Source: Hyphomicrobiales bacterium
GTDB lineage: Bacteria > Pseudomonadota > Alphaproteobacteria > Rhizobiales > Rhizobiaceae
Assembly: GCA_900467745.1 (NCBI GenBank)
Contig: UBQW01000002.1
Coordinates: 101,144 to 165,143, forward strand
DNA: 64,000 bases
Direction of reading: 5' to 3'
Part shown: piece after piece, positions 49,480 through 58,553 of the stretch
Layout: the number at the start of each line of letters is the position of its first letter
Numbering within the stretch: position 1 is the first letter of the stretch
Notes under the pieces: generated by a model
What the model saw: the letters and a program-made list of their open reading frames with translations, nothing else
Databases searched by the model: none
What the model was told of the DNA's origin: nothing
Made by a program: the position numbers and the translations under genes

Positions 49480-50055
49480 TCAGAACAGCCGTTCGCGGAC
49501 ATAGAGGGTATCGCCGGCGATGATGGCGGACGAGATGTTGACGCGTCCGGTCATCACCTGGCCATTGATCTTTCTGGTCACGTCGACCGCGCTCTGGTTG
49601 GCGCGCGGCGTGAAGCCGCCGGCAACGGCGATCGCGTTCTGCGCGGTCATGCCGGGAACATAGGCGTATTGGCCGGGCTGGCCGACTTCACCCATGATGA
49701 AGATGGAACGATAGCGATCGACATCGATGGTGACGTCGGGGTCGCGAAGGTAGCCCTGCTTGAGCTTCTGCGCGATCTGGCCGGAGAGCTGCTGCAGCGT
49801 GCGGCCACGCGCCGGCACCTGACCAACAAGCGGGAAGGCGATGTAGCCGGCCTGATCGATCGTGTAGGTATTGGTCATGCTCGGTTGATCGAACACGGTA
49901 ATGCGGAGCCTGTCGCCGCTATCCAGCGAATAGGGCTGGATCGTTGCCTGGTTGAATGCGCGCGGCGCGGGCTGATAGCTGTTGCAGCCGCCCAAGACTG
50001 CTGTCATGGCGGCGAGGCTCAAAGCCATCAGAAACTTGGGCTGTGCGACGGGCAT
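49480..50055 (-). CDS. Polysaccharide export lipoprotein (Wza/GumB type)
   Basis: A 191-residue outer-membrane lipoprotein: lipobox LGGC followed by the Poly_export domain (YSLDSGDRLRITVFDQPSMT, GYIAFPLVGQVPARG) and an SLBB domain (IFIMGEVGQPGQYAYVPGMT). It is short, lacking the extra C-terminal helix ring of E. coli Wza, as in GumB and ExoF-like exporters. It is the first gene of the minus-strand operon and divergent from the Wzc-like gene. Confidence 0.92.
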   Translation of the reverse strand: MPVAQPKFLMALSLAAMTAVLGGCNSYQPAPRAFNQATIQPYSLDSGDRLRITVFDQPSMTNTYTIDQAGYIAFPLVGQVPARGRTLQQLSGQIAQKLKQGYLRDPDVTIDVDRYRSIFIMGEVGQPGQYAYVPGMTAQNAIAVAGGFTPRANQSAVDVTRKINGQVMTGRVNISSAIIAGDTLYVRERLF

Positions 50056-50244
50056 CTGCTTCTCACAGGAAACGAAACTCTTGCCCCGTTATCGATCCGT
50101 TAGGGTTAATGACCGGTAAAGACCGCCGTCAAATTCGCTCTTTCTTGAGTTGCGGCAGGCAGTCGACCCTGCGCCCGCAAGCATTAACCCTTGAGTTACT
50201 ATAGTCATTTACCCTCGCGGCACCTTTGTTCTTGGAGTACGAGC
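50056..50244. promoter_or_regulatory. Divergent control region of the exopolysaccharide locus
   Basis: 189 bases between the exporter gene (-) and the copolymerase gene (+). Contains an inverted pair AGGGTTAATG (50102-50111) and CATTAACCCT (50182-50191), each near its own gene. The second reads TTAACCCTTGAGTTAC, one base short of a TTAA-N7-TTAA CtrA box. Promoters were not resolved. Confidence 0.5.
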
Positions 50245-52407
50245 ATGTCCGGCGTGACGGGTAATCAGGATGTCGATATCGATCTTGCCCAGCTGGTTCG
50301 CGGCGTCTGGGCCCGTCGGCTCAAGGTCGTGGCGATCACCTTGCTCGGGGCAGGGGTGGCTTTTGCCGGCGCCAAGATGATCTCGCCGAAGTATCGCAGC
50401 GAGACCCGCATCCTGATCGAACCGCGCGCCCCGGCCTTCGCCACCGCGCAGGCAACGGATGCGAACGCAACTCAGCTCCTCGACGAATTGAATATTTCCA
50501 GCCAGGTGCAGCTCCTGCAGTCGGCCGATCTCATCAAGCAGGTCATCAGCAGCCAGAAGCTCTACGATCTTCCGGAGTTTGACGCAGCCGCCAACAGCTC
50601 CGCGCTCGGCGACATTCTGATCGCGCTGCATTTGAAAAAGAGCCCGCTTGCGAACCCGCCGGAAGAGCGCGTCATCGATGCCTTCGTAGAGCGCCTGCAG
50701 GTCTATCAGGTCCCCGGTTCCCGCGTTATCGGCATCACCTTCACCTCCAAGGATCCGGCGCTTGCCGCAACGATCCCCAACGCGATGGCCGCCGCCTATC
50801 TCGCGAAGCAGAGCGGCGCCAAGCTCGATTCCAACTCTGAAGCCACGCGTTGGCTGGAACCTGAAATCGAGAACCTCCGCACCAAGGTCAGCGACGCCGA
50901 GAAGAAGGTTGCCGAATACCGCGCCGCCCACGGCCTGCTGCCAACCAATGGCGGCGGCAATTTCCAGACGCAGCAGTTGAACGATATCTCCGCCGAACTG
51001 ACGCGTGTCCGCGGCGAGAGGGCCAATGCCGAGGCGCGGGCGCAGTCCGTGCGCAATGCGCTGTCGTCGGGCGAGGCATCCGATACGCTGCAGGACATCA
51101 TGTCGTCTCAGTCGATCCAGCGGCTGAAGGGAACGGAGTCCGGCCTGCAGTCGCAGATCTCGGACCTCCAGACGTCGCTCCTCAACAACCATCCGCGCCT
51201 GAAGAGCCTCCGCGCCCAGCTCGCCGACATCAAGACGCAGATCCGCCAGGAAACGCAGAAGATCCTCGCAAGTATCGAAAACGAAGCCAAGGTCGCGACG
51301 CTTCGCGAGCAGGAGCTTGAACAGCAGTCCAACAAGGTCAAGGCAAACAGCGCCCAGGCCGGCGAGGATGAAGTTGGCCTGAATGCGCTTGAGCGCGAAG
51401 CCGCCGCCCAGCGTCAGCTGCTCGAAACCTACCTGTCGCGCTTCCGCGAGGCCGCCTCGCGCGCCGACAAGAATTCCAGCCCGGCCGATGCCCGCATCGT
51501 CTCGACCGCCGTCCAGCCGGTCGATCCCTACTTCCCCAAGGTCGTCCCGATCGTTGTCGTCGCAGCACTCGCGACCTTCATCATGACCTCGATCGCGATC
51601 ATGCTGGCCGAGCTTTTCAGCGGCCGCGCGCTACGACCGACGTCGAGCGCCGAGGTCGAGGAACGCATCGAACGGGAAACGGTTGAAGTTGTCATCGCTG
51701 CGCCGCCGGCACGCGGTCCGGCGCAGAGCATGCTCGCCGTCCAGCAGGAAGAGCAGGAAGAACAGCAAGACGAAGTGGCCGAAGAACTCGTGCCGGAAAA
51801 GCCTGAGGAGGAGAACGAGTTCTCCATCGCTTCCGTCGCGCATTATCTCATCGGCAGCCGCGCGCCGCTGGCGATCGCAATATCACCGACCGGTGACAAT
51901 GGCTCGGCCGCGACCGTCGCCCTGGCGCGCACGCTTGCGTCCGCGGGCTCGCGTGTCGTCCTGGTCGACATGACCGGTTCCGGTCACCCGACGGAACTGA
52001 TGGCGCAGGGCCGTTCGCTGCCTGGCGTCACCGACCTTCTGTGCGGTGAGGCAGCCTTTGGCGACACCATCCATGGTGATTACCTCTCCGACGCCCACTT
52101 CATTCCGCAGGGTACCAGCGACATGCGTCGCGCCATGCGCGGGGCCGATCGCCTCTCGCTGCTGCTCGACGCTCTCTCCTCGGCCTATGACTTGGTGCTG
52201 GTCGAATCCGGCGCTGCGGATGTCGCCGGCGTCTCCAAGTTGACGCAGAGCAAGACCGTCGAAATCATCCTCTCCATGCCCGAGATCGTCGAGGAAGAGT
52301 TCGTGGCGGCAATGACCAGCTTCGAGGAGGCAGGTTACGAGCGCGTCGTGCTGATGTCCGGCGGCAATACGGATGGCAATGCGACGGTCGCCCAGCAGGC
52401 GGCCTGA
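50245..52407 (+). CDS. Wzc-like polysaccharide copolymerase with a degenerate kinase domain
   Basis: A 720-residue inner-membrane protein that sets chain length and couples to the exporter. N-terminal Wzz segment (VDIDLAQLVRGVWARRLKVV, helix about 30-50), long coiled-coil (about 215-400), second membrane helix at about 433-457, then an acidic Gln/Glu linker (about 500-530) and an ATPase-like domain from about 541. In the latter the Walker A region reads ISPTGDNGSAATVALA, lacking the GK[ST] lysine, the A' motif is VVLVDMTGSG, and there is no C-terminal tyrosine cluster, so autophosphorylation is unlikely. ATG 50245 follows TTGGAG. Confidence 0.9.
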   Translation: MSGVTGNQDVDIDLAQLVRGVWARRLKVVAITLLGAGVAFAGAKMISPKYRSETRILIEPRAPAFATAQATDANATQLLDELNISSQVQLLQSADLIKQVISSQKLYDLPEFDAAANSSALGDILIALHLKKSPLANPPEERVIDAFVERLQVYQVPGSRVIGITFTSKDPALAATIPNAMAAAYLAKQSGAKLDSNSEATRWLEPEIENLRTKVSDAEKKVAEYRAAHGLLPTNGGGNFQTQQLNDISAELTRVRGERANAEARAQSVRNALSSGEASDTLQDIMSSQSIQRLKGTESGLQSQISDLQTSLLNNHPRLKSLRAQLADIKTQIRQETQKILASIENEAKVATLREQELEQQSNKVKANSAQAGEDEVGLNALEREAAAQRQLLETYLSRFREAASRADKNSSPADARIVSTAVQPVDPYFPKVVPIVVVAALATFIMTSIAIMLAELFSGRALRPTSSAEVEERIERETVEVVIAAPPARGPAQSMLAVQQEEQEEQQDEVAEELVPEKPEEENEFSIASVAHYLIGSRAPLAIAISPTGDNGSAATVALARTLASAGSRVVLVDMTGSGHPTELMAQGRSLPGVTDLLCGEAAFGDTIHGDYLSDAHFIPQGTSDMRRAMRGADRLSLLLDALSSAYDLVLVESGAADVAGVSKLTQSKTVEIILSMPEIVEEEFVAAMTSFEEAGYERVVLMSGGNTDGNATVAQQAA

Positions 52408-53652
52408 TCAGACGCCGGCGAACCGGCGCAGACGCTGGGCGGCACGATAGAGCCGCTGCTGCGATTTGACGTAGGCCTTGGCGCGGGTGACGAGCCGGTG
52501 CGCCGCGCCGGCGACCATGCCGCGAGCTGTGAGGGGCAGCACCACATCATAATGGTCCGTCTCGACAGGCGCCCAGGAGCGCTTGTAGCCTTGGTCGCCC
52601 AGGCCGAAATCGAACATGCCGACGCCCTTGCCATGCAGGCCGGATATCATCTGCCAGAACAGAAACTCGCCCGGGCTGGCCTCGGCGCCGATGCTCTCGT
52701 CGATCGCGCTGAACTGGCAGATGACGTGATCACCCTTGCGCGAGATGCCGGCGACGGCCGCCACGTGACCGGCATGCTCTCCTTTCAGCTGGATCGCATG
52801 CATTTCGAGACCTGACAGTTCCTTCTCGGCATCACGGACATCAATCGCGCCGTGCAGAAAGGCCTTCGTCTCGGCGTCGGCGAAGACATCGGGCAGTCCC
52901 ATCGCCTTGAAGCGTTCGCTTTTAAGCCGGAAGAACTGGTCGAGAAGCGCGTGCTGGCTCTTGGCATCCGTGCCATGGACATAATCGAAGCCACCCAGCT
53001 CCTCCAGCCGCTTCGACTGCACCCGGAACTTCTTCCGTCGGCTCTTGGCGTTCAATTGCTTCAGCGTCGCTTCCATCGTGTCGAACAGCTGGAGCTGGTA
53101 GGCGTGGTTCTGATTCTGCACCATCGGCAGCAGCGCCAGCGGATTGCGACGGCCGCGCCATGTCAGGGGAATGTTTTGCAAGAGCAGCAGATCGGCTTTT
53201 CCCTTGAGTGCGCCGGAGATGCGCGCTGCAAGGCCATGCGCATCGAGCGTCTCGAAAGCATCCGCGAAATCGGCCGCAAACAGCCCTGTATTGATGTTGC
53301 TGTGGTCGGCGCCGATGAACTTCGCGACACGGACGCCGCGCGAACGGACAATCTCGACGGGGAGAATGAAGACAGTTCGCGTTCCGGAGCGGCCACGGAT
53401 GATGGCGACCGGATTGCCGTAGGCCTTCATCCAGGAGGCACACCAGTCATAACCCTGGTGCAGGGAGTTCAGATTGTCATGCTCAAGCGCGCGCCATTCC
53501 TGTTCAATAGATTGCAAAGAATCGACGAGATCGATCTCGATCGCATCGAAGGAGAGCCGCGCATTGATCTCCCTGAGCTTCGCCAATCCGGCATCGGCGT
53601 CTGCGGCGATGTCACGCGGCGCGGATTCCAATGGAAGCTTTTGCGTCTGCAC
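52408..53652 (-). CDS. GNAT/FemAB-like acyltransferase (BioF2-like acetyltransferase domain)
   Basis: A 414-residue protein with the GNAT-fold acetyltransferase domain often found in cellulose and exopolysaccharide loci; WRALEHDNLNSLHQGYDWCA and the late SIGAEASPGEFLFWQMISGL and MFDFGLGDQGYKRSWAP segments are typical. It probably adds an acyl substituent to the polymer or a lipid-linked precursor. Start GTG 53652 has GGAGA six bases ahead; an ATG at 53703 with AGGAA gives 431 residues and is the alternative. It converges on the copolymerase gene with stops one base apart. Confidence 0.8.
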   Translation of the reverse strand: MQTQKLPLESAPRDIAADADAGLAKLREINARLSFDAIEIDLVDSLQSIEQEWRALEHDNLNSLHQGYDWCASWMKAYGNPVAIIRGRSGTRTVFILPVEIVRSRGVRVAKFIGADHSNINTGLFAADFADAFETLDAHGLAARISGALKGKADLLLLQNIPLTWRGRRNPLALLPMVQNQNHAYQLQLFDTMEATLKQLNAKSRRKKFRVQSKRLEELGGFDYVHGTDAKSQHALLDQFFRLKSERFKAMGLPDVFADAETKAFLHGAIDVRDAEKELSGLEMHAIQLKGEHAGHVAAVAGISRKGDHVICQFSAIDESIGAEASPGEFLFWQMISGLHGKGVGMFDFGLGDQGYKRSWAPVETDHYDVVLPLTARGMVAGAAHRLVTRAKAYVKSQQRLYRAAQRLRRFAGV

Positions 53653-53769
53653 GGGCGTTCTCCGGGAAAAGATACTGCCCGGGAAAATAGCGCGGCAGCG
53701 CATCCATTTCCTTTACGCGCGCCGAACCGACGGCTTTTCCGTCAATCACGGTTAGTCCGCGATTAATGC

Positions 53770-53979
53770 CTATTGCTGCTTCGGCCCGGCCATCCACTTG
53801 ATGATGACCATCGCCGGCAACACCCAGAGCAGTCCCGTCAGCGAGAAATAGAGCAGGTGGCCCCACCATGGCGCATTTCCGAGCGTCGCAACCGCGATCG
53901 TATTGGCAACCAGCGCATAGACCAGAACGAGGACGACGATGAGGATGGTGCCGATGAACTTGCGAAGGCGGACGGGCAT
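53770..53979 (-). CDS. DUF2842 small membrane protein
   Basis: A 69-residue protein with two transmembrane helices (FIGTILIVVLVLVYALVANT and YFSLTGLLWVLPAMVIIKWM) and the WWGHLLYFSLTGLLW signature of DUF2842, an alphaproteobacterial family with no known role. The start is the Met giving MPVRLRKFIGT; the longer frame would begin inside the ctaA upstream region. It is divergent from ctaA. Confidence 0.82.
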   Translation of the reverse strand: MPVRLRKFIGTILIVVLVLVYALVANTIAVATLGNAPWWGHLLYFSLTGLLWVLPAMVIIKWMAGPKQQ

Positions 53980-54095
53980 CTGGTGAATTCCGGTATGGGA
54001 TGTGCAGGCCACCGCGACGGCATGCCGCAAATGTTCGGACTTGTTTTGCATCAGTGGCTAAGGCAAATCAACTGTCGGAACGAAGGAGTCCGTCC

Positions 54096-55199
54096 ATGGC
54101 CGTCGCCGATCTTACGACTGAACAGGAAATTCTGCGCCAGGTGCGCAAGCAGGATAGCAATCGCAAAGCCATACGAATTTGGCTTGGCATCGTCCTTCTC
54201 GCGCTGTTCTGTCTGGTGATTGTGGGCGGCGCGACGCGACTGACCAATTCCGGCCTGTCGATCACCGAGTGGAAGCCGATCCACGGCGTTATCCCACCGC
54301 TGAACGCCACGGAATGGGAAGAGGAATTCAAGCTCTACCAGCGCATTCCGGAATTCCAGCAGATCAACAGCGACATGACCGTCGATGAGTTCAAGGGCAT
54401 CTTCTGGTGGGAATGGGCCCACCGCCTGATCGCCCGCGGCATCGGCGTGATCTTCGCGCTGCCGCTCCTCTACTTCTGGGCAACCGGCAGGATCGAGCGG
54501 CGTCTGCGCTGGCCGCTCGTCGGCATTCTGGCGCTGGGCGGCTTCCAGGGCGCCATCGGCTGGTGGATGGTCTCGTCGGGACTGACCGCGCGCACCGATG
54601 TCAGCCAGTACCGCCTGGCGACACACCTGATCACCGCCTGTCTGATCTTTGCATCCTGCATGTGGATCATGCGCGCGCTCTCGCCGCACTCCGAGGACAC
54701 GGCTCCAACAAGACGCGCCCATATATGGGCCGGCGTGATTGTCGCGCTGACCTTGTTCCAGATCTATCTCGGCGCTCTGGTCGCCGGTCTCGATGCGGGC
54801 TTCACCTACAACACATGGCCGCTGATGGACGGCGCGATCGTGCCCTCCGATCTGCTGATCCAGCAGCCCGCATGGATCAACTTCTTCGAAAACCCGAAGA
54901 CGGTGCAATTCATCCACCGCGTCGGCGCCTACACACTGTTTGCCGTGACGCTGATCAACATGATCATGCTGCTGCGCGCTGCACCAGCTACGACCCACGC
55001 GCGCCGCGCCATCGTCTTGTTCGGCCTCGTCACCATCCAGGCCTCGATCGGCATCGCCACCCTCCTGCTCGAAGTTCCACTCGACTGGGGTCTGCTTCAC
55101 CAGGGCGGCGCACTCGTCGTCTTCGGCTTCGCGATCGCCAACTGGCGCGGTTTCTACGGCGAATACCCACACGCGACGGTGATCTCCGAGCGCGATTGA
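54096..55199 (+). CDS. ctaA: Heme A synthase
   Basis: CtaA oxidises the C8 methyl of heme O to a formyl group for cytochrome aa3 oxidase. The 367-residue inner-membrane protein has eight helices and heme-ligand histidines in WWEWAHRLIARGIGV, YRLATHLITACLIF, FIHRVGAYTLFAV and WGLLHQGGALVVFG; the N-terminal GGATRLTNSGLSITEWKPI is the alphaproteobacterial type-2 pattern. GAAGGAG eight bases ahead fixes the start. Confidence 0.96.
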   Translation: MAVADLTTEQEILRQVRKQDSNRKAIRIWLGIVLLALFCLVIVGGATRLTNSGLSITEWKPIHGVIPPLNATEWEEEFKLYQRIPEFQQINSDMTVDEFKGIFWWEWAHRLIARGIGVIFALPLLYFWATGRIERRLRWPLVGILALGGFQGAIGWWMVSSGLTARTDVSQYRLATHLITACLIFASCMWIMRALSPHSEDTAPTRRAHIWAGVIVALTLFQIYLGALVAGLDAGFTYNTWPLMDGAIVPSDLLIQQPAWINFFENPKTVQFIHRVGAYTLFAVTLINMIMLLRAAPATTHARRAIVLFGLVTIQASIGIATLLLEVPLDWGLLHQGGALVVFGFAIANWRGFYGEYPHATVISERD

Positions 55200-55596
55200 T
55201 TTGGGGCCACGACCTGCGGCGCGAATGCGTGGGCCGTGGCCAGCCTTGCGCGGCTGACGCGCCTTACAGCAATCATCAAGTTTGCCTCAGCGAGATCTGG
55301 CCGAAAGCCAATCTCGCTGTTTGCTTGTCTGCCGATGGTCAAACCGGCGCAGCTTCTGGCTGGAGCCAGTTTTCCGCTCATGACCGCCCGAAAGCGCCAG
55401 TGCGCATAGCCGAGCTTAGCGTGAGCGATGGTTGATGGCAGGGCAGGGATGAGACTCCGTCGCGTGTGAAAGCGTTCAAGCATCTGGAGGCTGGATATAA
55501 CGCACCCTGTTGACGGTCGCGCGAGACCGACATCCAAACCCCGCCGTCGGAGCTATCTGATGCATCCCGAATTCAACACCACATAACCCCTGAACG
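55200..55596. other. Gene-poor stretch after ctaA
   Basis: No credible gene. A hairpin GGCCACG / CGTGGCC at 55205-55241 lies right after the ctaA stop but lacks a T-run. A minus-strand open frame across 55154-55537 has no family resemblance and poor codon bias, so I do not call it. Confidence 0.5.
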
Positions 55597-55629
55597 AAAA
55601 AATCCGGTTGCGTCGCCGCAGCCGGATTT
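55597..55629 (-). terminator. Intrinsic terminator of rne
   Basis: 13-bp stem AAATCCGGTTGCG / CGCAGCCGGATTT (one G-T wobble) with loop TCGC; on the minus strand it is followed by TTTTTTCG. It is 27 bases after the rne stop. Confidence 0.9.
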
Positions 55630-55655
55630 CAATCATTTACGTCCGAAAATCAGTC

Positions 55656-58553
55656 TCAGAAAAAACCGCGGCGCTGCCACCAGCCGGCCTTCTTCGGCTT
55701 GCCGTCGCCATCAGCCGCTTCCGTGGTGGAAGACTTGACGGTCGGTTCGGAGGAGGCAACGTTTGCGCCGCGATTGGCGCGAACGGGCTTTGCTTCTTCT
55801 TCAGTGGGCGCTGCCAGATCGGCAGATGCTTCAGCGACTTCCGGCTCGGCGGCAGGCGCTGCCTCGGCAACCGGAGCTGCTTCAGCGGCAGGTGCCACTT
55901 CTGCTTCCACGACAGGCTCTTCGACCGGCGAGGCCTTGCGGCTGCGGCGAGCGCGCTTCGGCTTCACGTCTTCCGTTACCGTGGCGCCGGCTTCGACGGC
56001 TGCCATGGCAGAGGAGGCTTCGACAGCTTCTGCTGCGGCAGCTTCCACGACAACGTCTACCGGTGCGCTTTCTTCGGTTGCGACTGCGGCTTCGTCCGCG
56101 GTCTCGCCGGCTTCCGCGCTTGCGGCAACATCGCCATCAACTTCGGCAACATCGTCGCCCTCAGCGCCTTCGGCACCTTCCTCGCGGTTGCGGCGACCGC
56201 CGCGCTTGCCGCGACGGCGGCGCTTGCGACGCTGTGCGTCATCGCCTTCGGCGCGTTCTTCGGAGCCGGCAGCGGACGTGGTTTCGGCGTCGTCGCCGCC
56301 CTCGTCACCACCATCCTCGTCACCAGCCTGTTCGGCGCCGTTCTCGTCGGATGCCTGCTGCTCGCCATTGCCGTTACGGCCGCGACGACGACGGCGGCGC
56401 TTGCGCTTGCGTCCGTCACCTTCGCCCTCTGCACGGGCAGCGGCAGCCGGACGTTCCGACGCCTGCTTTTCTTCCAGCTCTTCGTCTTCTTCTTCGTCGA
56501 TCTCGATAACGACGTCATCGTCGTCGTCTTCAGGGATGGCCGCGAAGTTGAAGAGGGTTTCGATCTTGACCGGGTTCTCGACGGCTTCGCCGCGATCGAT
56601 CGCGAAATGCTGCGCGCCAACCGCGCCATCGGCATCGATGATGATCGAAACACCGAAGCGGGCTTCATAGTCAACGATCGTCTGACGCTTGTGGTTGAGG
56701 ATATAAAGAGCGATCTCCGGCGTCGTGCGAACCGTGATGTCGTGGGTCGTGTTCTTGAGCAGATATTCTTCGATACCGCGCAGCACGTGCAGGGCAACGG
56801 AAGACTGCGAGCGAACGTGACCGGTGCCGCCGCAATGCGAGCAGACCTGCGTCGTCGATTCGAGAACCGATGCGCGAATACGCTGGCGCGACATTTCGAG
56901 CAGGCCGAAGTGCGAGATGCGGCCGACCTGAATGCGGGCGCGATCGTTCTTCAGGCAATCCTTCAACTTCTTCTCGACAGCGCGGTTGTTGCGCTTTTCT
57001 TCCATGTCGATGAAGTCGATGACGACAAGGCCGGCCAGGTCGCGCAGGCGCAGCTGACGAGCGACTTCGTCGGCGGCCTCGAGGTTGGTCTGCAGTGCCG
57101 TGTCTTCGATCGAGTGCTCGCGGGTCGAACGACCGGAGTTGACGTCGATCGAAACCAGCGCTTCGGTCTGGTTGATGATCAGGTAGCCACCCGACTTCAG
57201 CGTCACCTGCGGCTGCAGCATACGGTCGAGCTGGGCTTCGATGCCGGAGCGCGAGTAGATCGGGTGAATGTCGCGGTAAGGCTGGACCACCTTGGCGTGG
57301 CTCGGCATCAGCATCTTCATGAAGTCTTTCGCTTCACGATAGCCTTCTTCGCCGGAGACGATGATCTCGCCGATATCCTTGTTGTAGAGGTCGCGGATCG
57401 AACGCTTGATGAGCGAGCCTTCCTCGTAGACGAGGCAAGGTGCGGTCGATGCGAGCGTCAGCGTACGGACGTTTTCCCAAAGACGCATCAGGTATTCGAA
57501 GTCGCGCTTGACCTCGACCTTGGTGCGGTTGGCGCCGGCGGTGCGCAGGATGACGCCCATGCCCTGCGGCACTTCGAGCATCTTGGCGATTTCCTTCAGG
57601 CGCTTGCGGTCCTGAGGGCTGGTGATCTTGCGGGAGATGCCACCGCCACGTGCGGTGTTCGGCATCAGAACCGAATAACGGCCGGCAAGCGACAGATAGG
57701 TGGTCAGGGCTGCGCCCTTGTTGCCACGTTCTTCCTTGGCGACCTGGACGAGCAGGATCTGGCGGCGCTTGATGACTTCCTGGATGCGGTACTGCTTGCG
57801 CGGCTTGCGCTGCACGCGATCGGGAACCTCTTCCATGGCGTCTTCGGCGCCGACGTTCTCGATCACTTCTTCTTCGTGATCATGATCGTCGTCGTCCTCG
57901 TCGTCACCGCGGCGGCGCGCATCGACGTCTTCGGAAATCGTGTCGGTCTCGACCATGGCGGCCATCTCGCCGCCGGTGGAACCTTCGTCGTCGGACGATG
58001 CCGCGGCTTCAGCTTCAACCGTCGCTTCGTCAGCGGCGGGAACGACCTTTTTACGGCTCCGGCGGGGCTTGGCTGCCTTCTTTACAGGCGCTTCCTCGAC
58101 GGCTTCGACAACCTCTGCAGCTTCGACGGTCTCTACGACCTCTACAGCGGCTTCGACAGGCGCATCAGGTTCGTCCTTGGCAACGATGCCGACATCGGGT
58201 TGGTCCTGGGTCGCGGGGTCGATCCGTGCCGTATCAACATGCTCGACATCGTCGTCGCGGCGATGCTCTTCGGCTTCGGCGCGCAACAGGGCCTGACGGT
58301 CGGCAAGCGGGATCTGGTAATAATCGGGATGGATTTCGGCGAAGGCCAGGAAGCCGTGCCGGTTGCCGCCGTAATCGACGAAAGCAGCCTGCAGCGAAGG
58401 CTCGACCCTCGTTACCTTTGCGAGGTAGATGTTGCCGCGAATTTGCTTCTTGTGTTCCGACTCGAAGTCAAATTCTTCTATGCGGTTTCCGCGAACGACA
58501 ACGACGCGCGTCTCTTCCTCGTGAGACGCGTCGATAAGCATTTTGTCTGCCAT
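55656..58553 (-). CDS. rne: Ribonuclease E
   Basis: The main endoribonuclease for mRNA decay and rRNA processing, 965 residues. The S1 domain starts at about residue 37, is interrupted by a roughly 150-residue acidic, Ala/Val/Glu-rich insert (about 95-247), and resumes at RKQYRIQEVIKRRQILLVQV. Catalytic aspartates are in ALVSIDVNSGRS and GLVVIDFIDME, and the zinc-link is CSHCGGTGH. The C-terminal third is disordered: acidic blocks, Arg-rich clusters (RKRKRRRRRRGRN), and a conserved end, GWWQRRGFF. The insert and tail probably scaffold a degradosome. The GC-rich repetitive insert makes many false frames on the other strand. Confidence 0.95.
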   Translation of the reverse strand: MADKMLIDASHEEETRVVVVRGNRIEEFDFESEHKKQIRGNIYLAKVTRVEPSLQAAFVDYGGNRHGFLAFAEIHPDYYQIPLADRQALLRAEAEEHRRDDDVEHVDTARIDPATQDQPDVGIVAKDEPDAPVEAAVEVVETVEAAEVVEAVEEAPVKKAAKPRRSRKKVVPAADEATVEAEAAASSDDEGSTGGEMAAMVETDTISEDVDARRRGDDEDDDDHDHEEEVIENVGAEDAMEEVPDRVQRKPRKQYRIQEVIKRRQILLVQVAKEERGNKGAALTTYLSLAGRYSVLMPNTARGGGISRKITSPQDRKRLKEIAKMLEVPQGMGVILRTAGANRTKVEVKRDFEYLMRLWENVRTLTLASTAPCLVYEEGSLIKRSIRDLYNKDIGEIIVSGEEGYREAKDFMKMLMPSHAKVVQPYRDIHPIYSRSGIEAQLDRMLQPQVTLKSGGYLIINQTEALVSIDVNSGRSTREHSIEDTALQTNLEAADEVARQLRLRDLAGLVVIDFIDMEEKRNNRAVEKKLKDCLKNDRARIQVGRISHFGLLEMSRQRIRASVLESTTQVCSHCGGTGHVRSQSSVALHVLRGIEEYLLKNTTHDITVRTTPEIALYILNHKRQTIVDYEARFGVSIIIDADGAVGAQHFAIDRGEAVENPVKIETLFNFAAIPEDDDDDVVIEIDEEEDEELEEKQASERPAAAARAEGEGDGRKRKRRRRRRGRNGNGEQQASDENGAEQAGDEDGGDEGGDDAETTSAAGSEERAEGDDAQRRKRRRRGKRGGRRNREEGAEGAEGDDVAEVDGDVAASAEAGETADEAAVATEESAPVDVVVEAAAAEAVEASSAMAAVEAGATVTEDVKPKRARRSRKASPVEEPVVEAEVAPAAEAAPVAEAAPAAEPEVAEASADLAAPTEEEAKPVRANRGANVASSEPTVKSSTTEAADGDGKPKKAGWWQRRGFF

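Noticed and set aside
55154..55537. 127-codon minus-strand open frame after ctaA
   Set aside because: No recognisable domain, overlaps ctaA, poor codon bias and no ribosome-binding site.
55699..56670. Ser/Ala-rich frame resembling a surface repeat protein
   Set aside because: Another reading of the low-complexity RNase E tail, not an independent gene.
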